Source of the DNA: Mycobacterium marseillense | GTDB taxonomy: Bacteria > Actinomycetota > Actinomycetes > Mycobacteriales > Mycobacteriaceae | Reading direction: 5' to 3' | Assembly (NCBI RefSeq): GCF_010731675.1 | Contig: NZ_AP022584.1 | Span: 3,596,001 to 3,660,000, forward strand | DNA: 64,000 bases | Position numbers and translations under genes: made by a program | Part shown: positions 26,259-35,726 of the stretch, piece by piece | How positions within the stretch are numbered: the stretch's first letter is position 1 | Layout of the letters: every line of letters starts with the position of its first letter | The notes under the pieces: model-generated | Seen by the model: only the letters and a program-made list of their open reading frames with translations | The model's database searches: none | Told to the model about the DNA's origin: nothing

Positions 26259-26952
26259 CAACCGCCGCAGTGTTTCTCGCCGCAGCGGGACCGAACCGGA
26301 AGATCAGCAGGCTCGTCGCGATCACCGCCGCCGCCACCACGAAGACCGGGGCGACCACGTACCTCGACATCGTCGCGCCGACGAACGCGCCGGCGCACAT
26401 CGTGACGACGACGCCGATGCGCAGCCGTTGGCGCTCGCCCGTGCCGCCGGCCAGCCGGCTGTCCAGGCCGAGGCTGACGATCGTCGACGTCAGCACCGTG
26501 GTGGAGAGTTCGGGAATGCCGAACTGACGGGCGCTGGAATGTTGCAACCCGAATGTCACGGCGAGCATGCCGATCATGATGAGTGTGGAATTCCGTTGGT
26601 AGGGCAGCACTCCCGCGCCCGCCAGAATGGCCAATGCGACCAGCAACGCGATTTCGGTGGCCAGCACCGTGGTGATCCACGCCCGCGTTCGCTCGCCGAA
26701 GTGCCGGGACAGCCGGCCGCTGAGCACGGTGGTGCACACGAACGTCGGCAGGGCGACCACGACGGCGGTCAGGTCGATGCTGGTTCTCGGCGCCAGCCAG
26801 AAACCGAGGAAGATCACGTTGCCGGTCATGTTGGCGACGAACACGTGGCCGAGCACCAGGATACTGATCGAGTCGGCCAATCCCGTCGCAAACGTCAGCA
26901 GCAGCAGCGCCGCCACCGTCGATCGTTGTGATACCGGTGAGGTAACTGCCAT
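26251..26952 (-). CDS. DUF1275 (YoaK-type) membrane protein
   Basis: This 233-residue protein has about six membrane helices. The family signature TFATGLADSISILVLGHVFVANMTGNVIFLG lies in the first two helices and QHSSARQFGIPELSTTVLTSTIVSLG in the fourth. DUF1275 proteins are of unknown function. It begins 36 bp after the last Mce-associated gene on the same strand, so it may be the distal end of the mce1 transcript. Its stop overlaps the convergent LprO-like gene by 8 bp. I do not recall a homologue at this place in M. tuberculosis. Confidence 0.85.
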   Translation of the reverse strand: MAVTSPVSQRSTVAALLLLTFATGLADSISILVLGHVFVANMTGNVIFLGFWLAPRTSIDLTAVVVALPTFVCTTVLSGRLSRHFGERTRAWITTVLATEIALLVALAILAGAGVLPYQRNSTLIMIGMLAVTFGLQHSSARQFGIPELSTTVLTSTIVSLGLDSRLAGGTGERQRLRIGVVVTMCAGAFVGATMSRYVVAPVFVVAAAVIATSLLIFRFGPAAARNTAAVAS

Positions 26953-26988
26953 GGGGTGCAGTCTCTTTCGGCGCGGGCCGCTGCGGCG

Positions 26989-27732
26989 TTACGTTTTCGG
27001 TGTCAGATCCAGCGAGGTGATCGTCGTCATCCTGGTCACCAGCCAGTGGCTCTTCTGGCGCTTCATGAACAGCCGGTAGGACAGGTATTTCAGCGATGGC
27101 ACGTTCTTCGTCAGCGGGCTGGTGGACGTCGTGTTCGTGTAGGTGATGACGACGGCGTTGTTGTCGTCGAGCGATTCGACCGCCGCGCCGGTGACTTCGG
27201 TGCTGTTGGTGATCTTGGCCTGCTTGTTGGGCGCCACGATGGCGTCGACGAATTTGCGGTACTGCGCGGCGAAATCACCGCTGAGATAGGCGGATGCGCG
27301 GTCGGCCAGGGTGTCCATGTTTTCCGGGGTGTAGGTCCACAGGGTGGTGATCGCCCTTGCCGCGGTTCGCGCGACGTTGAGTTTCGTTTCGGCGACGGCC
27401 CGGTCGGCCAGGTAGGGCTGCACCATCGCCCCGGCGAATCCCGCCGAACCGACGAAGAGCAGGGCGGCGACCAGCGCGACGATCGCCCACGCCTTGCCCG
27501 CCAGGCGTCTTTTCCGCTTCGCGGGCGGTGGTGCTTCGGTTGCGTCGGCGGCGTCCTCAGTGGCCTCGCCGTCCTCGGTCGTCTCGGCGTCTTCGGTGGC
27601 CTCGGCGTCGTCCGGTGCCGCCGCGGTCGCCTCGTCCTCGGGGCCCGCTGGGTTGTCCTCGGCGGTCAGATCACCTGTTGCAGGTTGCTGATCTTCCACT
27701 GGTTCCCTTCCTGCGTCGCGGTTGCCGCCCAA
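26989..27732 (-). CDS. Mce1-associated membrane protein (Rv0178 type)
   Basis: This 247-residue protein has an acidic N-terminal region (residues 1-68, rich in Glu, Asp, Ala and Thr) and a basic stop KRKRR. A single membrane helix (about 80-103) and an extracytoplasmic NTF2-like Mas domain with SHWLVTRMTTITSLDLTP at the end follow. It is the last Mce-associated protein of the operon. Its ATG lies 67 bp inside the preceding gene, in a different frame, and the encoded acidic region justifies the long overlap. Mce-associated proteins are thought to support assembly or stability of the importer. Confidence 0.88.
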   Translation of the reverse strand: MGGNRDAGREPVEDQQPATGDLTAEDNPAGPEDEATAAAPDDAEATEDAETTEDGEATEDAADATEAPPPAKRKRRLAGKAWAIVALVAALLFVGSAGFAGAMVQPYLADRAVAETKLNVARTAARAITTLWTYTPENMDTLADRASAYLSGDFAAQYRKFVDAIVAPNKQAKITNSTEVTGAAVESLDDNNAVVITYTNTTSTSPLTKNVPSLKYLSYRLFMKRQKSHWLVTRMTTITSLDLTPKT

Positions 27733-28220
27733 CGGTTGGCGTTTTCCAAGACCTGTTTCTCATCCGGTGATTTCGTGGTGATGGCCGTGGCCACCATGAC
27801 ATTGGCGCTGCCGTCGTCGTTCCATCGCTCCAGGCCGGCGTCGAGCACGCTGCCCGTGGCCGGTTCGGCCCGGGCGACCTGGAGCAGGATCTCGTTGGCG
27901 TTCTTCTGGTACTGCTTGGCGAAATCACCGGTCGCCTGGGCGAGTATCCGGTTCACGTAGTCGTTGGCGTGAAAGGGGTCGATGGAGGTGAACTGCGTCA
28001 TGAAGCCGGTCACGTAGGTCAGCACCTCGCGGTCCCGCGAGGCGGCCCGCGCCTGCGATTCGTGGGAAACCCACACCAGCGCGCAGACGGTGATCGCCGC
28101 CACCATCAGCACCGCCGCGACCGTACTGGCCAATGACATCAGCCACCCTCGCTGCGGCGCGACCGGGCACTCGACGAGCAAGGGCCGCTCACCGGGCGCG
28201 AACTTGCGGCGGGGGCTCAT
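27666..28220 (-). CDS. Mce1-associated membrane protein (Rv0177 type)
   Basis: This 184-residue protein has a short basic N-terminus, one membrane helix (about 28-51) and a Mas domain. The Mas domain includes FMTQFTSIDPFHANDYVNRILAQATGDFAKQYQKNANEI and ends WKISNLQQVI. Length equals that recalled for Rv0177. Its start overlaps the stop of the RDD-domain gene upstream (ATGA), and its 3' end overlaps the next Mas gene by 67 bp, so it is internal to the operon. It probably contacts the Mce1 transporter at the outer face of the membrane. Confidence 0.88.
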   Translation of the reverse strand: MSPRRKFAPGERPLLVECPVAPQRGWLMSLASTVAAVLMVAAITVCALVWVSHESQARAASRDREVLTYVTGFMTQFTSIDPFHANDYVNRILAQATGDFAKQYQKNANEILLQVARAEPATGSVLDAGLERWNDDGSANVMVATAITTKSPDEKQVLENANRWAATATQEGNQWKISNLQQVI

Positions 28221-29188
28221 TTGCCGTCTCCCGGCGGTTTCGGCTTGGACAGCACGGTGAGATCATCGACGCGCCAACCGTTTCCGCCATTCTTGGCGAA
28301 GTTCACCCGCACGGTCGCGCTGATGTAGCGCACCTCGGGTGCCGCGCCGCGCCGGCCCTGCATGAACAGCAGCATGGTCGCCCGGTTCGGGGCGGCCGTT
28401 TCGATCGAGCTGTTGGTGACCCAGTACTCGTTGATCACCGGGGTGCCCTTGCGCACCAGGTCCTGCTGGGCCGCCAACTGTCCGCGGTATTTGTCGGTCG
28501 CCAGCGACTGCGCCCGGGCGAAGTCGTCCTGCAGCGACTTGGGGTCATACGTCAGCATCTGGGCCACGATTTTGGGGCCCTGCGTGGCGATCTGGGCGCG
28601 GGTCTGATCGCTCGCCCGCTGCGGGGCGTACACCGCGCCATAGCTCATCGCCGCACCGCCCAGGCACGCCAGCGTCGCGCCCGCCACCGCGACCGCGGCC
28701 CAGCGCCGGGCATCCGGCGGCACCTGGTCCGGTGGCAGGCGCCGCACCTCGGTGCGCGCCACCATGTCGGCGAACGTGCGGCGACGCGAATCCCACAGCG
28801 GCCACAGCCATCCCACCACCGACACGGTGTCGAGCAGGTGGGCGACGTCGCGCAGCAGCAGCGTCCACGGCCCCGCAGCGTCGCCGCCGCGACGGGTCAC
28901 GGCGACGCCGACCAGGCCGCGGCCCAGACTCCACCCGAGGATCGTCGGCAGCAGCAATCGGTTGACCAACATCGCCAAGACGACAAGCCCCAACACGCAG
29001 ATGCACACCCACCACCACGCGCCGCGCGCCGGCACCGTGGACGACACCAACGCCAGCGTCACCACGACCGCCACGCCGGGCAGCACGTCGACGCCAACGG
29101 CGCCGGCACGAGAAGGCCAGGGCGCCAAGGCTTCCCGCGGTGGCTCTTGGACGTCCGTGGGTGCAGTCTGTTCGACCACCACCGTCAC
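28217..29188 (-). CDS. RDD-domain Mce1-associated membrane protein (Rv0176 type)
   Basis: This 323-residue protein starts with an RDD domain of two to three helices (RAGAVGVDVLPGVAVVVTLALV, the WWVCICVLGLVVLAMLVNRLLLPTILGWSLGRGLVGV segment, and RDVAHLLDTVSVVGWLWPLWDSRRRTFADMV). A further helix (about 163-185) and a C-terminal Mas domain ending WRVDDLTVLSKPKPPGDGK follow. It is a fusion of RDD and Mas parts, as in Rv0176 (322 residues). The start is the GTG at 29188, which forms GTGA with the stop of the upstream Mas gene; the longer open frame is a shadow. Confidence 0.9.
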   Translation of the reverse strand: MTVVVEQTAPTDVQEPPREALAPWPSRAGAVGVDVLPGVAVVVTLALVSSTVPARGAWWWVCICVLGLVVLAMLVNRLLLPTILGWSLGRGLVGVAVTRRGGDAAGPWTLLLRDVAHLLDTVSVVGWLWPLWDSRRRTFADMVARTEVRRLPPDQVPPDARRWAAVAVAGATLACLGGAAMSYGAVYAPQRASDQTRAQIATQGPKIVAQMLTYDPKSLQDDFARAQSLATDKYRGQLAAQQDLVRKGTPVINEYWVTNSSIETAAPNRATMLLFMQGRRGAAPEVRYISATVRVNFAKNGGNGWRVDDLTVLSKPKPPGDGK

Positions 29189-29865
29189 TTCGTCACCTGG
29201 TCGAGTTTGGAGATCCGGTAGCGCCCCTCGGCGAAGGCCATCTTCACCCGCAGGCGGTAACCGGCCTCGTTCTGATTCTGGTCGCTGGCCACCTGGACGC
29301 GAAGCGCGACCAGGATATCGATCGAACCGTCGGGGTTGTTGCGCTCGACCGCCGCGCGCACATCCGACACCTGAACGTGGATGTTCGCGGCCTGATATGC
29401 CTGGATGAGCATGGAGGTGTAGAGCAGGGCCTGCGTGCGGAAAGTGTCTGTGCCACAGTCGATGATCTTCTGCTCGCTCGCGGTCATCGCGTTGGTGTCC
29501 GGCGCCTGGGTCGCCGTCACGCATTCCACCGCCGCCTTGAGCGCGGTGGCGTCGTTGCGGGCGATCATCTGGCTGTCGTGGTGGTAACGCAGCGCAAGGT
29601 AGCCACCCGCCCCGATCGCGGCCGCACACAGCACCAGCAGCACGGCGATGGCGGCTAGCCACCCACGCCCCACCCGCGACGGACCGCGTGGCGCGACCGC
29701 GCCGGGCTCACCGGATTCCACCGGATCCTCGGGGTCGCCCTGCGGACCGGTCTCCTCGGCTCCGCTGTCGGCCGCCGTCGAATCCTCATCCTTGTCTTCG
29801 GGGTTCAACGAATCGTCGTCCGTGTCGATGGGGTTCAGCCGGCTGGTGCCAGCATCTCCTTCCAT
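29185..29865 (-). CDS. Mce1-associated membrane protein (Rv0175 type)
   Basis: This 226-residue protein has a long acidic N-terminus (residues 1-60), one membrane helix (about 68-92) and a Mas domain. The domain has two cysteines (VECVTATQ and KIIDCGTDTF) that could form a disulfide outside the membrane. It ends GRYRISKLDQVTK. It overlaps the end of mce1F by 31 bp and couples to the RDD-type gene by GTGA. It is the first Mas gene of the operon. Confidence 0.88.
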   Translation of the reverse strand: MEGDAGTSRLNPIDTDDDSLNPEDKDEDSTAADSGAEETGPQGDPEDPVESGEPGAVAPRGPSRVGRGWLAAIAVLLVLCAAAIGAGGYLALRYHHDSQMIARNDATALKAAVECVTATQAPDTNAMTASEQKIIDCGTDTFRTQALLYTSMLIQAYQAANIHVQVSDVRAAVERNNPDGSIDILVALRVQVASDQNQNEAGYRLRVKMAFAEGRYRISKLDQVTK

Positions 29866-31385
29866 CCGTCGTCTCCTGTTCTGGCCGAGTTCTCGACGGA
29901 GTATTTAACTCCGTCTGGCCCCACCAGTTCACCGCTTTGGGGACTGTAGACCGCCGTGGGAGGCCCGCTGGGGGTGTAGACACACGGGTTCGGTTGCTGG
30001 CCGTTGCACTGCACCGTACCCGACCCCGGCCGCGACAACGGATCGCTGGTCGGCGGGGGCGTTCCCGCCACCCGGTCCGACGGCGCGGGGTTGAGCCCGT
30101 TGTTGATCGACGGCGCCGGGATCACCATGCCGGGCTTGACGGGCTGGTCACAGCGCGCGGACGGCGCCGGGCAGGTGAGGGTCTGGTTGGGGTCGCCGTA
30201 CCAGGGGTTGGTGCCCGCCGGGACGTACGGTTTGGGGTCGCGGCATTCCCGCGGGGTGGCCGCCCGTTTGCCCGGGATGTCGGTGCAGGGGATGTTGCGC
30301 GACCCACGCACGCTGTTGGCCGGGGTCTCCATCGGGATCTTGCAGTAGGTGCCCGTCGGCAACGGCTGCATGCTGGTGTCCGCCGGGGACCGCCACTCCG
30401 ACGCCGGGATGAACCCGGTGAGGCACGGCGGCGGCTGGTTGATCGACAGCGCCAGATCGAGCGCGGCCATGTTCGGGAACGGCGCGGCCACGGTCTGTGC
30501 GATCGATGCGCCCTGCGGAAGAAACACCAGGACCTGCTCGACGCCGGTGTGGTAGCGCTTGAGCAGGTCGAAGACGACCTCGAGATTGGCCAGCGTCTGC
30601 GGCAGCGAATCCCGAACACCGCTGAAGACGCTTTCGACCTGATCGGCCGTCGGGGCCGCCTGGCGCAGCAGGCTTTTCAGGTGCGGGTCCTGCTGTGCGG
30701 ACTGGGCGGCCAGCCTGTTCAGGTTGCGCGCCCAGCGCTCGATGTTGTCACCCGATTTGACCTGGCTGTCCAGCACCGGGCCGGAGTTCTCGATGATGTC
30801 GTTGACGTCGGTGATCTGTGTTTTGAAATCGCCCACGATCGCCTGGGTCGCGTCGACCAAGCGCTGCAGGGCGGGCCCCAGCCCGCCGACGGACTGCGCC
30901 GTCTCGTCGAGGAGCTGGCCGATCTTCTCCTTGGGCAGCACCGACAGGCCGCGGTTCGCCGTGTCCAGGGCCGGCCCGATCTCCGCGGGCACCGTGCCCT
31001 TGGTGATGGTCTGCCCGTCCGCCAGGTATTTGCCGGGGTTTCCGGTCGACACCAGGTCCAGGTATTGCTCACCGACGGCCGAGACCGAATGCACGTCGGC
31101 CGTCGCGTCGACCGGGATCTTGTAATGGCTGTCGATGCTCATGGTGGCCTCGGCGCCGTGCTCGGTCGGCTCGACATCCGTGACCTTGCCGATGGTGATG
31201 CCCCGGTAGGTGACGTTGGCCGTCGGGTACAGCCCGCCCGAAGCGGGCAGCTCGGCCTTCAGGGTGTAGCGACCGATCCCCACCAGGCTCGGGATCTGCA
31301 GGTAGTACACCCCGAGCACGAGCAGCGAGACGACGGTCAGGATGCCGAACGCGATCAGCTGGCGTCGGATGAAGGGAGTCAGCAA
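29835..31385 (-). CDS. mce1F: Mce1F, substrate-binding subunit of the Mce1 lipid importer
   Basis: This 516-residue protein has an N-terminal membrane anchor (about residues 8-28) and the MCE domain (about 35-115: YTLKAELPASGGLYPTANVTYRGITIGKVTDVEP). A long helical region that forms the periplasmic needle follows, then a Cys/Pro-rich C-terminal region of about 170 residues. This is the usual architecture of Mce F subunits and the length matches Mce1F (515). Mce1 imports long-chain fatty and mycolic acids. Its ATG overlaps the stop of lprK by 7 bp. Confidence 0.96.
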   Translation of the reverse strand: MLTPFIRRQLIAFGILTVVSLLVLGVYYLQIPSLVGIGRYTLKAELPASGGLYPTANVTYRGITIGKVTDVEPTEHGAEATMSIDSHYKIPVDATADVHSVSAVGEQYLDLVSTGNPGKYLADGQTITKGTVPAEIGPALDTANRGLSVLPKEKIGQLLDETAQSVGGLGPALQRLVDATQAIVGDFKTQITDVNDIIENSGPVLDSQVKSGDNIERWARNLNRLAAQSAQQDPHLKSLLRQAAPTADQVESVFSGVRDSLPQTLANLEVVFDLLKRYHTGVEQVLVFLPQGASIAQTVAAPFPNMAALDLALSINQPPPCLTGFIPASEWRSPADTSMQPLPTGTYCKIPMETPANSVRGSRNIPCTDIPGKRAATPRECRDPKPYVPAGTNPWYGDPNQTLTCPAPSARCDQPVKPGMVIPAPSINNGLNPAPSDRVAGTPPPTSDPLSRPGSGTVQCNGQQPNPCVYTPSGPPTAVYSPQSGELVGPDGVKYSVENSARTGDDGWKEMLAPAG

Positions 31386-32551
31386 TTCCTGTCCCCCCTT
31401 TCCACCAGCGGTCCGCCCGGAGCGTCATTCGGGTTCGGTGTGTAGCGCACGTCCGGGATCATCGTCTCGGGATCGCGCCCGAACGACTGCTCGAGTGCCC
31501 GCAGCGCTCCGGACAATCCGGTCCCGGTGAGGAACGCGTTATCGACGGCGCTGTAGGTCAGGTCCAGCGTCAGCGAGATGTTGATGTAGTCACCGCGGAA
31601 GATCTTCGGCACGGTGTCGATGTCGAACGGCTGGGTCAGGATCAACTTCAGCGCGCCGATCAAATACGGCGAAGCGCGGCCGAGCTCCTTGAGCGGGCAT
31701 TGCAGCAGTTGCAGGTCCTTGTTCAGCGGCGCACGCGTCTCCGACAGGTACTGGTCGGCGACCTGGCTCAGGCGTCCCACCGAATCGACGGCGTTGATCA
31801 GCAGGTTTTGGGTGTCGGCGAAGTGCTTGATCACCGGCGGGATGTCGGTGAGCACCCGGTCCAGGACGTCGGCCCGGCCGCCCACATAAGTCAGCAGCCG
31901 GTTGGTGGAGTCGATGGCGTGGGTGATGTCGTCACGCTGCGCGTTGAGCTGGGTGGTGAACGTGTCCAGCTTGCCCAGCAGGGACCGGATCGCCTCGCCC
32001 CGCCCGTTGAAGATGTTGTAAATCTCGTTCTGCAGCACCTCGAGATTGGGGATGCCGCCACCGCGCAGGATCAGCGACAGGCTGGCCAGCGTCTGCTCGG
32101 TCGTCGGATACGACGACGAGTTCTTCAGCGGGATGGTGTCGCCGTCCTTGAGCAGCTCGGGCGACGGGTTCGGCGGTGCCGCGAGCTCGACGTGCTGGGA
32201 ACCCAGCAGCGAGGTCTGGCCGATCTTGGCGGTGGCGTTCTTGGGCAGCTTGGTGTGCTTGTCCAGCCCGAGCGTCAGGGTGGCCACCCAGTTCTTCAGG
32301 TTGATGGCCTTGATCGAGCCGACGAACACGTCGGCCACCATCACCTTGCTGTTGCCGTTGATCGCCAGGGTGTCGGGCACCTGGACATAGATGGTCATGG
32401 CCCCCGACCCGCTGCCGGGGCCACCCGGAATCGAGACGTTGGAGATGCCCTTCCAGCCGCAGGAGCTCAGCACCATCGCGGCCACCAGCAGTACCAAGGT
32501 CTGCCACGACCGGTAGCGGATCAGCCTCATCACGCTCGTCGCGCCCCTCAC
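31379..32551 (-). CDS. lprK: Mce1E lipoprotein LprK
   Basis: This 390-residue MCE-domain lipoprotein has a signal peptide ending in the lipobox LSSC, with the lipidated cysteine at C31. The MCE domain (MTIYVQVPDTLAINGNSKVMVADVFVGSIKAINL) follows, then helical segments. A conserved C-terminus (YTPNPNDAPGGPLVERGDR) closes the protein. Subunit E is the only lipid-anchored subunit of the hexamer. Length equals that recalled for M. tuberculosis LprK. It is coupled to mce1D by ATGA at 32548-32551. Confidence 0.96.
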   Translation of the reverse strand: MRGATSVMRLIRYRSWQTLVLLVAAMVLSSCGWKGISNVSIPGGPGSGSGAMTIYVQVPDTLAINGNSKVMVADVFVGSIKAINLKNWVATLTLGLDKHTKLPKNATAKIGQTSLLGSQHVELAAPPNPSPELLKDGDTIPLKNSSSYPTTEQTLASLSLILRGGGIPNLEVLQNEIYNIFNGRGEAIRSLLGKLDTFTTQLNAQRDDITHAIDSTNRLLTYVGGRADVLDRVLTDIPPVIKHFADTQNLLINAVDSVGRLSQVADQYLSETRAPLNKDLQLLQCPLKELGRASPYLIGALKLILTQPFDIDTVPKIFRGDYINISLTLDLTYSAVDNAFLTGTGLSGALRALEQSFGRDPETMIPDVRYTPNPNDAPGGPLVERGDRNC

Positions 32552-34164
32552 TGGCCACCCCCGAAGTCAGCGGCCGACGCCGGGCCACCCGCGTTCGGCG
32601 CGGGCGCCGACACCGGCGCCGGTGTGGGCGCCACGGGGCCCGGGGCCACGCCCGGCCCGGGCGGTGGCGGCGGTATCGGAACCTGCGGCGGGTTTTGGCC
32701 GATCACTGGCGCGATCGGGTTCTCGTCGTAGGCGTTCGGCGGACCCGGCGGAGTCTGCAGGTTCGACTGGACGGGTTCGATGTTGGGGCCACCCATGAGC
32801 TCTTCCAGCGACTCCGGCGTCATCAGGCCCGCGGTGATAGGTCCGACCTGCTGGCCCTGCATACCCGGGGCGACGATCCAGCCCGGCTGGGTGTTGCGGT
32901 GCGAGGTCGGGGTGTCCGGCACCCAGATGCCCGGAACGGTCGTGTCCTTGTATCCGTTCGGCGGCTGTAGCCGCGGCTCGGAGTAGGCGACTTCCTTGGG
33001 CAGCGTCTCGGCGGTGCTGAACAGGTTCAACCCGAACGGCGGGTAGTTGAACTTGATCGCGTCGAGGATCGGTGCCAGGTATTGCGCGCACAGTTCGGCC
33101 GACTCCTGATAGCCCAGCCGGCTGCCGGCCTGAATCGCGCTGCAGATGAACTGCATCGGGTTCGCGAAGTTGGTGATCGAAGGGATGGCGACCACTGATC
33201 CGTGCGACGGGTGATAGATCTGGTTGATGTTCGCCGCGGCCGTCGGCAGCACATGCAGCGCGGTCTCCAGCCCGTTCAGCGGGTCCGGCTGCAGCAGCGC
33301 GTTGGTCGCGGTCTCCAGGTTCTTGACGTCGTAAATCAACACTTCGCTGTTCTTGTCCAGCCACGGACGGATCGTGGTCAGCAGGCTGTCGAACTGCTGG
33401 AGCGCGTTGGACAGGTCGGTGTCGTTGTGCGCGAGCCGGGTGGTGAAATCGGCCAGGTTCTGGTTGAGGGCGACGAACTGCGCGTCGTCCTCGTGCAGCG
33501 CGTTGACGAACAGCGCCAGGCTGCGCACCACCGCGAAGAAGTCGCCGCGACCCTCGTTCAATGCGGTCAACGCTCGCGACAGGTTGCTCAGCGTGGTGTT
33601 GAACTGCTTGCCCTTGCCGGCCAGCCCGTTGGCGAACGACTCGATGACCTCACCGAACGGGCCCTTGGGTTGCTCGGCAGTGGGGCCCAGCTTCGAGATG
33701 ATGTTGGTGATGCTGTTGCGCAGCTGATCCCATTCGACCGGAACCTGGGTGCGCTCCTCGGGGATCACCGCGTTGTCGGACAGCACCGGGCCGCCCTTGT
33801 ACGGCGGCTCCAGCTGGATCGCGCGCGAGGCCACCAGGGTGGGGTTGAGGATCACCGCCGACGCGTTGGCCGGCACCCGGTACTTGTTCTCGTAGTGGAA
33901 GGTGACCTTCATCTTGTCGCCGGCCGGCTCGATCTTGTCGATCGCGCCCACCCGCAGGCCCATGATCTGGACCTTGTCCCCCGGGTAAAGGGCGTTGGCC
34001 GCGGGGAAGTAGGCGACCACGGTGTTGTTGGTGAGCTTCTCGTACAGCCGCCAGCCGACGTAGCCGACAACGAGGGCCAGCACGATCACCAGGGCCCCGA
34101 TGATCACCGACGCCCGGGACAGCTTCGGGAGCCGAATGTTGCGGATGTCAAAGATGGTGCTCAA
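32548..34164 (-). CDS. mce1D: Mce1D subunit
   Basis: This 538-residue protein has an N-terminal anchor (about residues 18-40) and an MCE domain (NNTVVAYFPAANALYPGDKVQIMGLRVGAIDKIEPAGDKM). Helical repeats of the needle follow, with a Pro/Gly-rich C-terminal tail of about 90 residues (PIPPPPPGPGVAPGPVAPTPAP). It is slightly longer than M. tuberculosis Mce1D (530) because of the tail. ATGA overlaps join it to mce1C upstream and lprK downstream. Confidence 0.96.
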   Translation of the reverse strand: MSTIFDIRNIRLPKLSRASVIIGALVIVLALVVGYVGWRLYEKLTNNTVVAYFPAANALYPGDKVQIMGLRVGAIDKIEPAGDKMKVTFHYENKYRVPANASAVILNPTLVASRAIQLEPPYKGGPVLSDNAVIPEERTQVPVEWDQLRNSITNIISKLGPTAEQPKGPFGEVIESFANGLAGKGKQFNTTLSNLSRALTALNEGRGDFFAVVRSLALFVNALHEDDAQFVALNQNLADFTTRLAHNDTDLSNALQQFDSLLTTIRPWLDKNSEVLIYDVKNLETATNALLQPDPLNGLETALHVLPTAAANINQIYHPSHGSVVAIPSITNFANPMQFICSAIQAGSRLGYQESAELCAQYLAPILDAIKFNYPPFGLNLFSTAETLPKEVAYSEPRLQPPNGYKDTTVPGIWVPDTPTSHRNTQPGWIVAPGMQGQQVGPITAGLMTPESLEELMGGPNIEPVQSNLQTPPGPPNAYDENPIAPVIGQNPPQVPIPPPPPGPGVAPGPVAPTPAPVSAPAPNAGGPASAADFGGGQ

Positions 34165-35726
34165 TTCTGGCTACCTCCCCCCGCTGCGCCACTACCTCCG
34201 GCTCCGCCGGGGTTGATGAACGGTGCCGGCAGCTGGTTACCGGGCCCGGGCGGTGCCGGCGGACCCGGCGGCAGCCCCGGCGCGAACGTCGACGGCGGCG
34301 GCACCGGTCCGGCCGGCGCCAGGTTCTCGGTGCGCGCGCCCGGGGGCGCCTGCGTCGGCAGCGGCACCGGTGTTCCCGGCACGTCGGGCGGCGGGTCGCC
34401 CGGCCGCCCGGCGATATTGATGCCCGGCGTGGGCGGCAGGCCCGCGGGGTTCGGCGGCGACGTCAACACGTCGACCGGCGCCGGGAAGCCCGGCCCACCG
34501 AATGGCCCGGACACCGCGCCCGCACAGGGCAGCGGGTTGTCGGGCCGGGGCAGCCCGTCGGCCGCGGGCGTGTACGAACACGGCGATCCCGGTGGGACGG
34601 CCGGGCCCGGGTGATCGGGCGTGCCCTCGAGCACCGGGGGCGCCGGGGGCGGTGCGCCGTTGGGGAACCGGGTGCCGTTGGGGTCGGGGAACCGGTAGGC
34701 GGGCAGTCCGGCGCTGCGCCAGAAGTCCTCCGGATCGATGCCGCGCTTCTTGAACGCCGCGTCGACCCACGGCTGCGAGATCTGGTAAAGGGCCAGGTTG
34801 TGGAGGACCACCTTGAAGAACGGTCCCGACGCGATGGCCTCGTTCAAAGACGGCAGGAACTTGCCGACCTCGGTGAACCCATTGGCCAGGTCGTCCTTGC
34901 GCTGGACCAGGATGTCGCTGAGCGTGCGCAACTGCTCCAGCACGTGGTTCAGGTTCGGGTTGTCATTGATGAAACCCTTGACCTGCTCGGAAAACGCGGC
35001 GATGTTCGCCAGCAGGGCGTTAATGGCCTGGCCGCGCTCGTTGAAGGCGGCCAGCAGCGTTTTCGCGTTGACCAACGCCCGGTCGACCTGGTTGCTGCGG
35101 TCACCCAGGACGCTGGCCACCTGGTTGGCCTGGGCCAGCAGATGCTTGACCTCTTCGTCGCGCTTGCCGATCGTGTCGGAGAACTTGGCCACGCCGTCGA
35201 GCGCCGGGCTCAGGTGTGGGTAGGTCTGGTCGATGGTCTCCGAGAGCACGTGCAGTGACTGCTTGACGGTGTCGATGTCCCATCCCTGGGCAGCTTTGGT
35301 GACGTCGAAGAACGCGTCGTAAATCTGGTAGGGCGTGGTGCTTTGGCCCAGCGGCAGGGTCTGGCCGGGGCGCAGCGGCTGGTTGCCGCGGGCCTCGACG
35401 TCGAGGATCTTCTTACCGAGGATGGTGTCGGTCTTGATCGCCAGCCGGCTCTCGGTGCCGATGGAGTTGGTGCCGACGGAGAACTTCAGCTTGACGTGGT
35501 CGCCGTCGATCTTCAGGCCCTCCACTTTGCCGACGTCCACGCCGGCGATGCGCACTTTGTCGCCGGTGTTGATGCCGCCGGAGTCGGTGAACTGCCCGTA
35601 GTAGCTCGGCTTGGCGAACAGCATCGGAACGCTGGTGAAGCTTTGGCCGACGCCGATCACCAGCACCGTCACGGCGATGCCCATCAGTCCGATGCGCACC
35701 CGGTTCGGGGGTTCCAGGGTTCTCAT
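34161..35726 (-). CDS. mce1C: Mce1C subunit
   Basis: This 521-residue protein begins MRTLEPPNRVRIGLMGIAVTVLVIGVGQSF, an anchor helix. The MCE domain (YYGQFTDSGGINTGDKVRIAGVDVGKVEGLKIDGDHVKLKF) and needle helices follow. The C-terminal third is very rich in proline and glycine. The ATG at 35726 forms ATGA with the mce1B stop, so this start is preferred over a Met four codons upstream. Length matches Mce1C (515). Confidence 0.95.
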   Translation of the reverse strand: MRTLEPPNRVRIGLMGIAVTVLVIGVGQSFTSVPMLFAKPSYYGQFTDSGGINTGDKVRIAGVDVGKVEGLKIDGDHVKLKFSVGTNSIGTESRLAIKTDTILGKKILDVEARGNQPLRPGQTLPLGQSTTPYQIYDAFFDVTKAAQGWDIDTVKQSLHVLSETIDQTYPHLSPALDGVAKFSDTIGKRDEEVKHLLAQANQVASVLGDRSNQVDRALVNAKTLLAAFNERGQAINALLANIAAFSEQVKGFINDNPNLNHVLEQLRTLSDILVQRKDDLANGFTEVGKFLPSLNEAIASGPFFKVVLHNLALYQISQPWVDAAFKKRGIDPEDFWRSAGLPAYRFPDPNGTRFPNGAPPPAPPVLEGTPDHPGPAVPPGSPCSYTPAADGLPRPDNPLPCAGAVSGPFGGPGFPAPVDVLTSPPNPAGLPPTPGINIAGRPGDPPPDVPGTPVPLPTQAPPGARTENLAPAGPVPPPSTFAPGLPPGPPAPPGPGNQLPAPFINPGGAGGSGAAGGGSQN

